Of a DNA stretch of 64,000 nt, positions 8,222 to 19,081 are shown in pieces. Made by a program: the position numbers and the translations under genes. Origin of the DNA: Myroides albus. Its GTDB lineage: Bacteria; Bacteroidota; Bacteroidia; Flavobacteriales; Flavobacteriaceae. Where the stretch lies: assembly GCF_009711045.1 (NCBI RefSeq), contig NZ_WMJX01000006.1, positions 62,001 through 126,000 of the forward strand. Direction: 5' to 3'. Numbering within the stretch: the first letter of the stretch is position 1; each line of letters opens with the position of its first letter. The notes below the pieces were generated by a model, which ran no database searches, was not told the DNA's origin, and was given only the letters and a program-made list of their open reading frames with translations.

Positions 8222-9679
8222 TTATTTCTTAGATAAATCAACTTTACTTAATGGAACTATTTTCGTTTTGTATTTCAATTTATGATACAAATAGAAGAAT
8301 AAGAAGAAAGGAATACCCATATAAGTAATAATAATTCCTTCAAGATCAAATACTCCTTCGAAAATAAGTTTAGAATCTTGCCCTATGATAACAAGTATAC
8401 ATAAGATCACTGCCAAGATAGGACCAAAGGGAAACCACTTAGCTTTGTATACAAGGTTATTTATATCTTTTCCTTGCTTCACATAAGCTCTGCGGAAACG
8501 GTAGTGACTAAGAGCAATACCAAGCCATGCAATAAACCCTGTTAATCCAGAGGCTGCTAATACATAATCTACCGCTTTGTCAAAATTAGCTTGCACTAAG
8601 AAGATTAGCAACACAACTAACGCTGTAGCACCAAGGGCCAAGATTGGTACTCCGTGTTTATTTGTTCCTTGAAAAGATTTATGAGCCATTCCGTCTTTTC
8701 CCATTGCATATAGCATACGAGTTGAAGCGTACATTCCCGAATTGCCTGCTGATAAAATAGAAGTAAGGATTACTGCATTCATCAAAGCGGCTGCAAAAGT
8801 CCAATGTGCCTTTTCAAATACCAATGTAAATGGCGATTTTGCAATCTCACTTACATCTGCTCCTAATAGTTGTGGGCTTGTATATGGGATTATCAAACCT
8901 ATAACAAAGATGGCAAGAATATAGAAAATCAATATTCTCCAAAAGACTTGTTTGATTGCTTTAGGGATGTTCTTCTCCGGATCTTCAGATTCACCTGCTG
9001 TAATTCCAATTAGTTCAGTACCTTGAAAAGAGAATCCTGCGATTAAGAAAACACCTAATATGCTTAAAAATCTTCCTGAAAAGCCATCGCCTAATAAAGG
9101 AGCTTCTCCTAAAGTAAAATTCTTAAAGCCAATATATTCACCACCCATTATACCGAAGATTGTCAATAATCCGACTATTAAAAAGATAATAACGGTAACT
9201 ACTTTAACAAAGGAAAACCAATATTCAGACTCACCATAAGCCTTTACTGATAACATATTTAATAATACGATTATACTAAAAAAGATTAGACTCCATCCCC
9301 AAGTAGGAATAAAGGTCATCGGTGCCCAATACGAAATAACAATGGCGGCGATAGATACATCAACAGCGACAGTAATAACCCAGTTGAACCAATAGTTCCA
9401 ACCTAAAGCAAAACCAAGTGAAGGATCCACATACCTGGCTGCATATGTACTAAAAGAACCCGATACTGGTAGATAAGTTGCCATCTCACCTAAAGAGGTC
9501 ATTAAAAAGTAAACCATTAGGCCAATAGCAGCATAAGCTATCAAAGCTCCACCAGGTCCTGCTGAACGTATAGCTTCGCCACTTGCCATAAATAAACCTG
9601 TACCTATACATCCTCCAATGGCTATCATTGAGAGGTGTCTTGCTTTTAATCCTCTTTTTACTGTATTATTAGTGCTCAT
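8222..9679 (-). CDS. Amino-acid permease of the APC superfamily (AAT type, LysP-like)
   Basis: This 485-residue protein of about 12 membrane helices begins with a short cytoplasmic RGLKARHLSMIAIGGCIGTG segment. That GGxIGTGLF first helix is the amino-acid-binding signature of the AAT family. Further family marks are SLGEMATYLPVSGSF, the GWNYWFNW segment, and a GESEDPEKNIPKAI loop after the sixth helix. It should import an amino acid with protons across the inner membrane. Overall it looks closest to lysine-type permeases, but the substrate is not fixed by the sequence. It stands alone, convergent with the protease. A TAnnTTTG element lies close upstream. Confidence 0.88.
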   Translation of the reverse strand: MSTNNTVKRGLKARHLSMIAIGGCIGTGLFMASGEAIRSAGPGGALIAYAAIGLMVYFLMTSLGEMATYLPVSGSFSTYAARYVDPSLGFALGWNYWFNWVITVAVDVSIAAIVISYWAPMTFIPTWGWSLIFFSIIVLLNMLSVKAYGESEYWFSFVKVVTVIIFLIVGLLTIFGIMGGEYIGFKNFTLGEAPLLGDGFSGRFLSILGVFLIAGFSFQGTELIGITAGESEDPEKNIPKAIKQVFWRILIFYILAIFVIGLIIPYTSPQLLGADVSEIAKSPFTLVFEKAHWTFAAALMNAVILTSILSAGNSGMYASTRMLYAMGKDGMAHKSFQGTNKHGVPILALGATALVVLLIFLVQANFDKAVDYVLAASGLTGFIAWLGIALSHYRFRRAYVKQGKDINNLVYKAKWFPFGPILAVILCILVIIGQDSKLIFEGVFDLEGIIITYMGIPFFLFFYLYHKLKYKTKIVPLSKVDLSKK

Positions 9680-9698
9680 TATTTAATTTGTTTGCGGG

Positions 9699-9706
9699 CA
9701 AAGTTA
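9699..9706 (-). promoter_or_regulatory. -7 element of the permease gene
   Basis: On the minus strand this reads TAACTTTG, a match to TAnnTTTG, predicting a leader of about 16 bases before the start at 9679. A TTG at the expected -33 spacing is not visible. Confidence 0.45.
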
Positions 9707-10192
9707 AATATTAAAAATTCAATATAACACATAAAATCATAAATATCATTTTGAAAACAAACCATATTATTATTCAAAACGCATATTTAAAGACAAATAT
9801 CAAAATAGAAAGTAAATTATATTCTACATATTGACTATTAAAACAAAAATAGTTCGGCACGGTGGTGATAATACAGAATAATATTTGCTTTTAAGATTAT
9901 CTTTAAAATAAACTTTTTTAACCTCTAATTATTAATAATAGAGAAGACACAACATCTCTTATCTGTATTTAAAACTCAATTTGACTTTTAATTCTATTGA
10001 ATGAGTTCGATAAAAAGTGTGAATAAAATGATAAATTATTGACTTAATAGTATTCAAAGTCATTGAAACTCAAAGTTTATAAGTACTTTGCGTGTTTTAG
10101 TTGTATTTAAAAATAGCATTAACAATGCCTTTTATTATTGACTAAAGCTGTTTTTAGGTCTATTAAAATTAGAAGAATAGTTCTAAAAGTTG
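9707..10192. other. Gene-free AT-rich stretch between permease and pyrG
   Basis: About 490 bases between divergent genes carry no convincing reading frame. The only structure seen is a small hairpin, GCATT-AAC-AATGC at 10116-10128 followed by a T-rich run, which is too weak to call a terminator. Confidence 0.5.
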
Positions 10193-10200
10193 TATTTTTG
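10193..10200 (+). promoter_or_regulatory. -7 element of pyrG
   Basis: TATTTTTG followed by CCCC matches TAnnTTTG. The predicted leader is about 36 bases. No attenuator hairpin is visible between it and the ATG at 10241. Confidence 0.55.
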
Positions 10201-10240
10201 CCCCGTTTTATTCTTAACAACACAACAAATTAAAATCTAA

Positions 10241-11851
<1,611 letters not shown>

Positions 11852-11920
11852 TATTCTACTCTTAATTCGCTCTTTAGATAGATAATTACAAAAATCATTT
11901 GATCAATTACAAATTAAGTA

Positions 11921-13825
11921 ATGGAAGAAAAAAAATTAGATCGTAACAGTATTGTCGGCTTTATTATTATAGCTGGTTTGCTTATTTGGATGATGTTAAA
12001 CAACATCAATAATGAGAAAGAATCTATTAAAAAAGATGCTGAAGTAGCTCAAAAAGAAGTTGTAGCAAAGGCAGAGTCTGAAAAAATTGAAACTGCTATT
12101 TCTACGCATACTCAAAGCGATTCATTAATGAATGAATCTCTTCGTGCAACATTAGGCCAATTTGCATACAGTGCTACGTTACCTTCTGCACAAGGCGGAA
12201 ATACTGAACTTAAAAGTGAGTTCCTAACTCTTGTAGTAGAGAATAAAGGAGGAGCTTTAAGTAAAGTTATTGTTAATGACGAAAAGAGATTTAGTAAAAC
12301 ATCAGATGAGATTGTATCTCTAATTAGTGATAACAACTCTAATTTCAACTTAGAGATTCACACAACTGATAACAGAGTATTCAATACAAAAGATTTATAC
12401 TTTGAACCAGAATTAACTAAAGAAGGAGAGAATCAAGTATTATCAATGAAATTAAAAGCATCTGATAATCAATTCTTAGAATATCGCTATGTGCTTAAAC
12501 CAAGTGATTATATGATTGACTTCTCAATCCGTACTCAAGGTTTAAATAAGATAGTTGATTTAAGCAAGACTCCTCAATTAAACTGGGAATTGAAGTCATT
12601 TAGAAATGAGAAAAGTATCTCTTATGAAAATAGATATACCCGTTTATACTACGAGTATGAGAAAGGTAAAGACAATGACTTAAGTCCTACAAGTAAATTA
12701 GATGAGAAAACAGTTAAAGATTTAACTTATGTTGCTTACAAACAACACTTCTTTACTTCTGTATTATTAACAGATAAAGCATTTACTTCTGCTAATCTTG
12801 TTTCTAAAAATTTAGTAAATGACGAGAAGGTAGATACTGTGTTTACAAAAGCATTTGCTGCTACAATGCCTTTAGAGTATACTAATGGGGAATTAAACTA
12901 TGATATGAACTGGTTCTTTGGACCATCTGATTACAAGATTTTAAAATCTTATGATAAAAATCTTGATAATATTGTTCCACTTGGTTGGGGGATCTTTGGA
13001 TGGTTAAACCGTTTCTTATTTATTCCAGTATTTGGATTATTAAGTTCTTTCCTACCATATGGTATTGCAATTATTATTTTAACTGTTTTAGTAAGATTGC
13101 TAATTTCTCCATTGACATATAAATCGTATTTGTCTCAAGCTAAGATGAAAGCTATTCGCCCAGAAGTTACTGAGTTGAATGAGAAATACAAAAATGACCC
13201 AATGAAGAAACAGCAAGAGACAATGGCTTTGTATTCTAAAGCTGGTGTGAATCCAATGGCTGGATGTATCCCTGCTATATTACAGATTCCAATTTTCTAT
13301 GCTTTATTCCAGTTCTTTCCGTCTGCATTTGATTTAAGACAGAAATCATTCTTGTGGGCAGATGACTTATCATCTTATGACTCGGTATTGCATTTACCAT
13401 TTAGTATTCCTTTTTATGGTGACCACGTAAGTTTATTCCCATTATTGGCTTCGATTGCAATTTTTATTTATATGAAAATGACTACAGGAGATCAACAAAT
13501 GGCTGCACCTACACAAGAAGGTATGCCTGATATGGGGAAATTAATGAAGGTGATGATTTATATTTCTCCAATTATGATGTTATTCTTCTTTAATAACTAT
13601 GCATCTGGTTTGAGTTTATACTACTTTATTTCTAACTCTATTACAATTGGTATTATGTATGTAATTAAAAACCATATTGTAAAAGAAGACAAGATTAAAG
13701 CAATCATTGAAGACAATAAAACAAAAAAACGTCCAAAAGGAAGGTTCCAACGTAAAATGCAAGAGATGATGGAACAAGCTCAAGAACAGCAAAAATTAAA
13801 AGAGCAACAAAACAAAAAGAAATAA
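11921..13825 (+). CDS. yidC: Membrane protein insertase YidC
   Basis: Inserts and helps fold inner-membrane proteins, alone or with SecYEG. The 634-residue protein has an N-terminal anchor helix (about 10-26) and a large periplasmic beta domain with a long charged linker. The conserved core of membrane helices spans about 365-585 and includes FLPYGIAIIILTVLVRL, the hydrophilic-groove arginine in LVRLLISPLTYKS, and MAGCIPAILQIPIFYALF. The tail from about 590 is strongly basic (KKRPKGRFQRKM), the usual ribosome-contact region. This is the long Gram-negative form. It lies behind pyrG, and its terminator physically overlaps the start region of proC. Confidence 0.97.
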   Translation: MEEKKLDRNSIVGFIIIAGLLIWMMLNNINNEKESIKKDAEVAQKEVVAKAESEKIETAISTHTQSDSLMNESLRATLGQFAYSATLPSAQGGNTELKSEFLTLVVENKGGALSKVIVNDEKRFSKTSDEIVSLISDNNSNFNLEIHTTDNRVFNTKDLYFEPELTKEGENQVLSMKLKASDNQFLEYRYVLKPSDYMIDFSIRTQGLNKIVDLSKTPQLNWELKSFRNEKSISYENRYTRLYYEYEKGKDNDLSPTSKLDEKTVKDLTYVAYKQHFFTSVLLTDKAFTSANLVSKNLVNDEKVDTVFTKAFAATMPLEYTNGELNYDMNWFFGPSDYKILKSYDKNLDNIVPLGWGIFGWLNRFLFIPVFGLLSSFLPYGIAIIILTVLVRLLISPLTYKSYLSQAKMKAIRPEVTELNEKYKNDPMKKQQETMALYSKAGVNPMAGCIPAILQIPIFYALFQFFPSAFDLRQKSFLWADDLSSYDSVLHLPFSIPFYGDHVSLFPLLASIAIFIYMKMTTGDQQMAAPTQEGMPDMGKLMKVMIYISPIMMLFFFNNYASGLSLYYFISNSITIGIMYVIKNHIVKEDKIKAIIEDNKTKKRPKGRFQRKMQEMMEQAQEQQKLKEQQNKKK

Positions 13826-13846
13826 TCAATTATATTTAATATTTTT

Positions 13847-13881
13847 AACACCTCTGATCAAATTCAGAGGTGTTTTTTTTT
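13847..13881 (+). terminator. Intrinsic terminator after yidC, abutting the proC start codon
   Basis: An 11-bp perfect stem (13847-13857 with 13864-13874) and a 6-base loop are followed by a T-run of nine (13873-13881). The ATG of proC is the very next base. The 3' arm contains AGAGG, the only Shine-Dalgarno-like sequence in front of proC. Confidence 0.85.
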
Positions 13882-14691
13882 ATGAAAATTGCAATTGTAG
13901 GAATGGGAAACATGGGCAGTACTTTTGCCAATGGTTTTATAAACTCAAGGTTTATTAACCCAACAGATGTATTGATTTATACACGTTCAAAAAAGGTTTT
14001 AGAGGATAATAGAAATATTCACAAACTATCTTATCGATATGAATTGGATAGTGGTATCGCTACTTGTGATATTGTAATTTTAGCAGTAAAACCCCAAGAC
14101 TTTTCTACATTAGCTGATGATTTAAAAAAATTTATACATCAAGATCAGATTATAGTTTCGGTAATGGCTGGAGTCTCAATTGATCGCTTGAAAAAGGATT
14201 TACTGGTAACTAAAATAGTACGCTCGATGCCAAATCTGCCAACACAAATAGGAAAAGGAATGACTGTGTTTACTGCTTCAGAAGAGTTGGATAGAAAAGA
14301 GTTGTTCATTATACAAAATTTGATAAATACAACTGGTAAATCTGTTTATGTATTAGAAGAGCATAAAATAGATGCGGCAACTGCTATATCAGGTAGTGGT
14401 CCTGCTTATGTATTTTATTTTATGGAAGCAATGATACAAGCTGCAATTTCTTATGGTTTTGAACCTTCACAAGCCGAGTTATTAGTAAAACAAACCATAT
14501 CAGGTGCTCTTGGTTTGTATGAGGCAAACTCGTTATCTACACAAGATTGGATTGCTAAAGTATCTTCTAAGGGAGGGACTACAGAGCAAGCAATTAAATA
14601 TTTTAATGAAGAAGATATCTTACAAAAGTTAGTAGAAGGAGTTAATAGAGCAAAAGCACAGTCAGAGTTACTGGGCAAACAAACTAAGTAA
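13882..14691 (+). CDS. proC: Pyrroline-5-carboxylate reductase
   Basis: Last step of proline synthesis: reduces 1-pyrroline-5-carboxylate with NAD(P)H in the cytoplasm. The Rossmann start MKIAIVGMGNMGS lies at 1-13. The conserved helical domain has AISGSGPAYVFYFMEAM at about 166-182 and the C-terminal signature SKGGTTEQAI. At 269 residues it has the usual length. I chose the ATG at 13882 over a GTG 12 bases upstream because the family starts at the Rossmann strand. The start codon touches the T-run of the yidC terminator, so translation either depends on read-through transcripts or on a start inside the hairpin region. Confidence 0.95.
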   Translation: MKIAIVGMGNMGSTFANGFINSRFINPTDVLIYTRSKKVLEDNRNIHKLSYRYELDSGIATCDIVILAVKPQDFSTLADDLKKFIHQDQIIVSVMAGVSIDRLKKDLLVTKIVRSMPNLPTQIGKGMTVFTASEELDRKELFIIQNLINTTGKSVYVLEEHKIDAATAISGSGPAYVFYFMEAMIQAAISYGFEPSQAELLVKQTISGALGLYEANSLSTQDWIAKVSSKGGTTEQAIKYFNEEDILQKLVEGVNRAKAQSELLGKQTK

Positions 14692-14752
14692 GAAAAATAG
14701 ATTTTATCTATAGTTAAATCATAATTATAAGATAAGATAAATTCAAAAGCTT

Positions 14753-14781
14753 TTTGTATTGCGGCATTTCTTGTAAATTTG
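14753..14781 (+). promoter_or_regulatory. mnmA promoter
   Basis: TTTG (14753-14756), a 17-base spacer and TAAATTTG (14774-14781) match the Bacteroidota vegetative promoter. The predicted leader is only about 13 bases before the ATG at 14798. Confidence 0.65.
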
Positions 14782-14797
14782 CCACAATATTTTTATT

Positions 14798-16015
14798 ATG
14801 AAGAAAAGAGTAGTAGTAGGTCTTTCGGGAGGTGTAGACTCAAGTGTCGCAGCTTATTTACTGAAAGAACAAGGGTATGAAGTTATTGGGCTCTTCATGA
14901 AAAACTGGCACGATGATTCTGTGACAATTTCTAATGAATGTCCATGGTTAGAAGATAGCAACGATGCTTTAATGGTCGCTGAGAAGCTTGGAATTCCATT
15001 CCAAACAGTAGACTTAAGTGAACAATATAAAGAGAAGATTGTAGATTATATGTTTAAGGAGTATGAGAATGGTCGTACCCCTAATCCAGACGTATTGTGT
15101 AATCGCGAGATTAAGTTTGATGTATTTATGAAAATTGCATTGAGCTTAGGAGCGGACTACGTAGCTACAGGTCATTATTGTCGTAAGGATGAACAAGTGA
15201 TAACAAAAGATGATGGTACACAAGAGACAGTGTATAAATTATTAGCAGGAGTAGATCCTAATAAAGACCAATCTTATTTCTTATGTCAGTTATCACAAGA
15301 GCAATTAGCTAAGGCATTATTTCCTGTAGGGGAGTTGTTAAAGCCTGAGGTCAGAGAGATAGCAGCCAAGATGAATTTAATCACAGCTGATAAGAAAGAT
15401 TCTCAAGGATTGTGTTTTATTGGAAAAGTGAGATTACCTGAGTTCTTGCAACAACAGTTGCAAAGAAAAGATGGTCTTATCTATGAAATAGCAAAGGATT
15501 CACCAATTTACAATAAAGAACAAGCAGAAGCTGAGGCTGTATCTCTAGAAGAGACGCTGTATAATGAAGCTAAATCTATTGTATATGCTCCTGAGATGGG
15601 TAAAAAAGTAGGAGAGCACTTTGGAGCTCACTTCTTTACTATCGGTCAACGTAAAGGGCTAAATGTAGGAGGAACAGCAGAACCCTTGTTTATTATAGGT
15701 ACTGATGTGAAAGAGAATATCATTTATACTGGACAAGGAAGCGATCACCCAGGGTTGTTTCACAAGGCATTATTTGTAAAAGAATCGGAAATACATTGGA
15801 TTAGAGAAGATCTGGCATTGCAAGAAGGAGAAACAATGTCTATATTAGCACGTATAAGATATCGCCAACCGTTGCAAAAAGCAACATTACACAAAGTGAA
15901 AGAGGGGATGTATGTGCGTTTTGACCAACCGCAATCTGCAATTACAGAAGGACAATTTGTATCTTGGCATATCGAAGACGAACTTATCGGTTCGGGTGTA
16001 ATTTCGAAACTATAA
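14798..16015 (+). CDS. mnmA: tRNA-specific 2-thiouridylase MnmA
   Basis: Thiolates U34 in the anticodon of tRNAs for Lys, Glu and Gln, using ATP and a persulfide sulfur. The PP-loop SGGVDSS is at 10-16. The catalytic cysteines are Cys101 in LCNREIKF and Cys206 in GLCFIGK, and ATGHYCR at 123-129 is the tRNA-binding/adenylation segment. At 405 residues it is longer than E. coli MnmA (368), mainly by an insert at about 222-258 ([15 protein letters not shown]), which is seen in Bacteroidota members. The flavoprotein gene begins 14 bases after the stop codon, so the two should form an operon. Confidence 0.96.
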   Translation: MKKRVVVGLSGGVDSSVAAYLLKEQGYEVIGLFMKNWHDDSVTISNECPWLEDSNDALMVAEKLGIPFQTVDLSEQYKEKIVDYMFKEYENGRTPNPDVLCNREIKFDVFMKIALSLGADYVATGHYCRKDEQVITKDDGTQETVYKLLAGVDPNKDQSYFLCQLSQEQLAKALFPVGELLKPEVREIAAKMNLITADKKDSQGLCFIGKVRLPEFLQQQLQRKDGLIYEIAKDSPIYNKEQAEAEAVSLEETLYNEAKSIVYAPEMGKKVGEHFGAHFFTIGQRKGLNVGGTAEPLFIIGTDVKENIIYTGQGSDHPGLFHKALFVKESEIHWIREDLALQEGETMSILARIRYRQPLQKATLHKVKEGMYVRFDQPQSAITEGQFVSWHIEDELIGSGVISKL

Positions 16016-16029
16016 TCAACCAAAATACA

Positions 16030-16971
16030 ATGAAGAATAAAATAGTAGAACTTTTTAATATCCAGTATCCTATTGTACAGGGGGGGATGATATGGAATAG
16101 TGGCTATAAATTGGCCAGTGCAGTGAGTAATGCAGGTGGTTTAGGACTTATAGGCGCGGGGTCTATGTATCCAGACGTATTGCGAGAGCATATTCAAAAG
16201 TGCAAGAAAGCTACAGATAAACCTTTTGGGGTAAATGTCCCTATGCTATATCCTAATATCCAGGAGATTATGGACATTATTGTAGAGGAAGGCGTGAAGA
16301 TCGTTTTTACTTCTGCAGGTAATCCTAAAACGTGGACTTCTTTCTTAAAAGAGCATGGTATCACTGTGGTACACGTAGTTAGCTCCTCTAAATTTGCTTT
16401 AAAAGCACAAGAGGCCGGGGTGGACGCTGTAGTAGCAGAGGGCTTTGAGGCTGGAGGTCACAACGGTAGAGAAGAAACTACAACACTGACATTAATCCCA
16501 ATGGTGCGAGAGAAGATTGATATCCCTTTAATTGCAGCAGGTGGAATAGCTACAGGTAGAGGAATGTTAGCTGCTATGATATTAGGTGCAGATGGAGTAC
16601 AGATGGGAACGCGATTTATAGCATCCGAGGAGAGTTCTGCACATGACAACTTTAAGAATCTACTCTTAAATGTACAAGAGGGAGATACGACTTTAACTTT
16701 AAAAGAACTTGCTCCTGTACGCTTAATCAAGAATGAGTTTTATACAGGGTTACAAGAATTATATGCAAGATGTGCTACTGTTGAAGAATTAAAAGAATAC
16801 TTAGGCAGAGCAAGAGCTAAAAAGGGAATGTTTGAAGGAGATTTAGTAGAAGGGGAGTTAGAAGTCGGACAGATCTCTGGATTAATTCACAAAATCGAAC
16901 CTGTTGCTGATATTGTAAAGAATGTTATTGCAGAGTTTGAAATAGCCAAAAAAGAAGTAGCTCATTTTTAG
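16030..16971 (+). CDS. Flavin-dependent oxidoreductase, nitronate monooxygenase / FabK-like
   Basis: This 313-residue TIM-barrel flavoprotein starts MKNKIVELFNIQYPIVQGGM, the strand-and-glycine start of the NMO/FabK family. It also has VVAEGFEAGGHNG, whose His is the family's conserved residue, and IAAGGIATGRGMLAAM with ADGVQMGTRF for FMN phosphate binding. Known members either oxidise nitronates or reduce enoyl-ACP (FabK), and the sequence alone does not decide between them. The AGGHNG block is shared by both classes. I use the ATG at 16030; a longer frame starting inside mnmA would overlap it out of frame and adds unrelated residues. Its tight coupling to mnmA suggests cotranscription but no obvious shared pathway. 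Confidence 0.85.
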   Translation: MKNKIVELFNIQYPIVQGGMIWNSGYKLASAVSNAGGLGLIGAGSMYPDVLREHIQKCKKATDKPFGVNVPMLYPNIQEIMDIIVEEGVKIVFTSAGNPKTWTSFLKEHGITVVHVVSSSKFALKAQEAGVDAVVAEGFEAGGHNGREETTTLTLIPMVREKIDIPLIAAGGIATGRGMLAAMILGADGVQMGTRFIASEESSAHDNFKNLLLNVQEGDTTLTLKELAPVRLIKNEFYTGLQELYARCATVEELKEYLGRARAKKGMFEGDLVEGELEVGQISGLIHKIEPVADIVKNVIAEFEIAKKEVAHF

Positions 16972-16990
16972 TGAGAAATGAATAATAGAG

Positions 16991-17035
16991 AGTCATACAG
17001 TGTTTTTTATTAATAAAAACATTGTATGACTTTTT
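16991..17035 (+). terminator. Terminator of the mnmA operon
   Basis: A long 17-bp stem with one G-T pair (16991-17007 with 17015-17031) is followed by a T-run to 17035. Confidence 0.85.
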
Positions 17036-17105
17036 GCTATTTATTACTAAAATCATATATTTAGGAGCTTAAAAAAATATAACATAAAAAAATCACAACT
17101 AAAAT

Positions 17106-19013
17106 ATGAGTTATTATAAAATAGAGAATTTAGAACAATACTTTAAACACTATAAAAAATCCGTACGAGAACCTCGTAAATTTTGGGGTAAAATAGCAGA
17201 AGAAAACTTTGTTTGGTATCAAGTATGGGACAAAGTATTTGAGTTCGATATGGAAGAATCAAAATTTCAATGGTTTGTCAATGGTAAGCTAAATATTGTC
17301 AAAAACTGTATTGATCGTCATTTAGCAAAAAGAGGTGAGAAGCCAGCGATACTATTCGAACCTAATAATCCAGAAGAACAATCTGAAACGATCACCTATA
17401 ATGACTTATATAATAGAGTGTGTAAAATGGCCAATGTTCTAAAAGAACAAGGAGTTAAAAAGGGAGATAGAGTATGTATCTATTTGCCGATGATTCCAGA
17501 GTTGGCAATCTCTATGTTAGCCTGTGCTCGTATTGGGGCTATACACAGTGTTATATTTGCAGGATTTTCTTCTTCTGCTGTATCTAAGCGTATTAACGAC
17601 GCTGAATGTAAATTCGTAATCACCTCAGATGGAAGCTACAGAGGTAGTAAAACGATACCTTTAAAACCAATTATAGACGAAGCCTTAGAATCTTGTCCAG
17701 GTGTAGAGAAAGTTCTTTTAGTAAAAAGAACCGGAGCTGAAATAGCTTTTAAAGAGGGTAGAGATATGTGGTTGGCACCACTTTTAGAAGAAGCATCAAT
17801 TAATCACGTTGCACAAGTAATGGATGCAGAAGATCCTTTGTTCATTCTTTACACTTCTGGATCTACAGGATCGCCTAAAGGCATGGTACACACTACAGCA
17901 GGATATATGGTACAAACTGCTTATTCATTTAAAAACATCTTTGATTACAAAGATGAGGATATATTTTGGTGTACAGCAGACTGTGGGTGGATTACAGGAC
18001 ATTCATATATAATCTATGGACCATTGCTAAACGGTGCAACAACAGTGATGTTTGAAGGAGTTCCTTCTTACCCAACTCCAAGTAGATTCTGGGATATTAT
18101 AGACAAATATAAAGTAACCCAGTTCTATACAGCACCTACGGCTATTCGTTCATTAATGACAGAAGATTACAGTTATGTAAATTCTCATGATCTTTCAAGT
18201 CTTAGAGTTATAGGTTCAGTAGGAGAACCAATTAACGAGGAAGCTTGGCACTGGTATAATGACCATGTAGGAAAGAAAAGATGTCCTATTGTAGATACGT
18301 GGTGGCAAACAGAGACAGGAAGTATCTTAGTATCTCCACTGCCATTTATTACACCTACAAAACCTACCTATGCAACTTTGCCACTACCTGGTATACAAGC
18401 AGTGTTAATGGATGAGAAAAGAAATGAGATTGAAGATAATCAAGTGGATGGCTCGTTGTGTATTAAATTTCCATGGCCTTCGATGGCACGTACTATTTGG
18501 GGAGATCACGAAAGATATAAAGAAACTTACTTTAGTAAATTCCCTGGAAAGTACTTCACAGGTGATGGTGCATTAAGAGATGAAGTTGGATATTACAGAA
18601 TCACTGGACGTGCTGATGATGTTGTTATTGTATCTGGTCACAACTTAGGTACAGCACCAATTGAAGATGCAATTAATGAACATCCAGCTGTTGCAGAAAG
18701 TGCTGTAGTAGGATATAAACATGATATAAAAGGAAATGCTCTTTATGGATTCATCACTTTAAAAGTAGAAGGGGAGACCAGAGATAGAGAGAATTTAACA
18801 AGAGAAATTAATCAGTATATCTCAAGTCACATTGGACCTATTGCTAAATTAGATAAAATCCAATTTGTAGAGAGTTTACCTAAAACGCGTTCGGGTAAGA
18901 TTATGAGAAGAATACTTCGTTCTATTTCTAATGGAGAAACTAAAGAATTTGGAGATGTATCAACATTAATTAATCCAGAAGTTATTCAAAAAATAATAGA
19001 TAGTAAAAAGTAA
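17106..19013 (+). CDS. acs: Acetyl-CoA synthetase (AMP-forming)
   Basis: Activates acetate to acetyl-CoA through an acetyl-AMP intermediate in the cytoplasm. The phosphate-binding loop YTSGSTGSPKG is at 249-259. DTWWQTETG, around residue 397, is the acetyl-pocket motif whose tryptophan limits the acyl size. The C-terminal PKTRSGKIMRR contains Lys598, the lysine commonly controlled by acetylation. The length of 635 residues is a little below the usual 640-650. A TATATTTAG sequence about 50 bases upstream is a near match to a -7 element. The gene is monocistronic between two terminators. Propionyl-CoA synthetase is the main alternative; the tryptophan motif favours acetate. Confidence 0.92.
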   Translation: MSYYKIENLEQYFKHYKKSVREPRKFWGKIAEENFVWYQVWDKVFEFDMEESKFQWFVNGKLNIVKNCIDRHLAKRGEKPAILFEPNNPEEQSETITYNDLYNRVCKMANVLKEQGVKKGDRVCIYLPMIPELAISMLACARIGAIHSVIFAGFSSSAVSKRINDAECKFVITSDGSYRGSKTIPLKPIIDEALESCPGVEKVLLVKRTGAEIAFKEGRDMWLAPLLEEASINHVAQVMDAEDPLFILYTSGSTGSPKGMVHTTAGYMVQTAYSFKNIFDYKDEDIFWCTADCGWITGHSYIIYGPLLNGATTVMFEGVPSYPTPSRFWDIIDKYKVTQFYTAPTAIRSLMTEDYSYVNSHDLSSLRVIGSVGEPINEEAWHWYNDHVGKKRCPIVDTWWQTETGSILVSPLPFITPTKPTYATLPLPGIQAVLMDEKRNEIEDNQVDGSLCIKFPWPSMARTIWGDHERYKETYFSKFPGKYFTGDGALRDEVGYYRITGRADDVVIVSGHNLGTAPIEDAINEHPAVAESAVVGYKHDIKGNALYGFITLKVEGETRDRENLTREINQYISSHIGPIAKLDKIQFVESLPKTRSGKIMRRILRSISNGETKEFGDVSTLINPEVIQKIIDSKK

Positions 19014-19020
19014 ATATAAA

Positions 19021-19050
19021 AAAGCCCTAAGTAATGAACTTAGGGCTTTT
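19021..19050. terminator. Bidirectional terminator between acs and the DMT permease
   Basis: A 12-bp perfect stem (19021-19032 with 19038-19049), a 5-base loop, and T-runs on both strands between convergent genes. Confidence 0.85.
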
Positions 19051-19081
19051 TTATGATAATTAAACTCAAACATTAATTCAA

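Noticed and set aside
10116-10128. Small hairpin with T-rich tail before pyrG
   Set aside because: A five-bp stem and no gene upstream; too weak for a terminator or attenuator.
13870-13881. GTG start four codons upstream for proC
   Set aside because: It lies inside the terminator stem and T-run and would add MFFF before the conserved Rossmann start.
15964-16029. Longer N-terminus for the flavoprotein gene, starting inside mnmA
   Set aside because: The extra 22 residues overlap mnmA in another frame and are unlike the family N-terminus; ATG 16030 fits.
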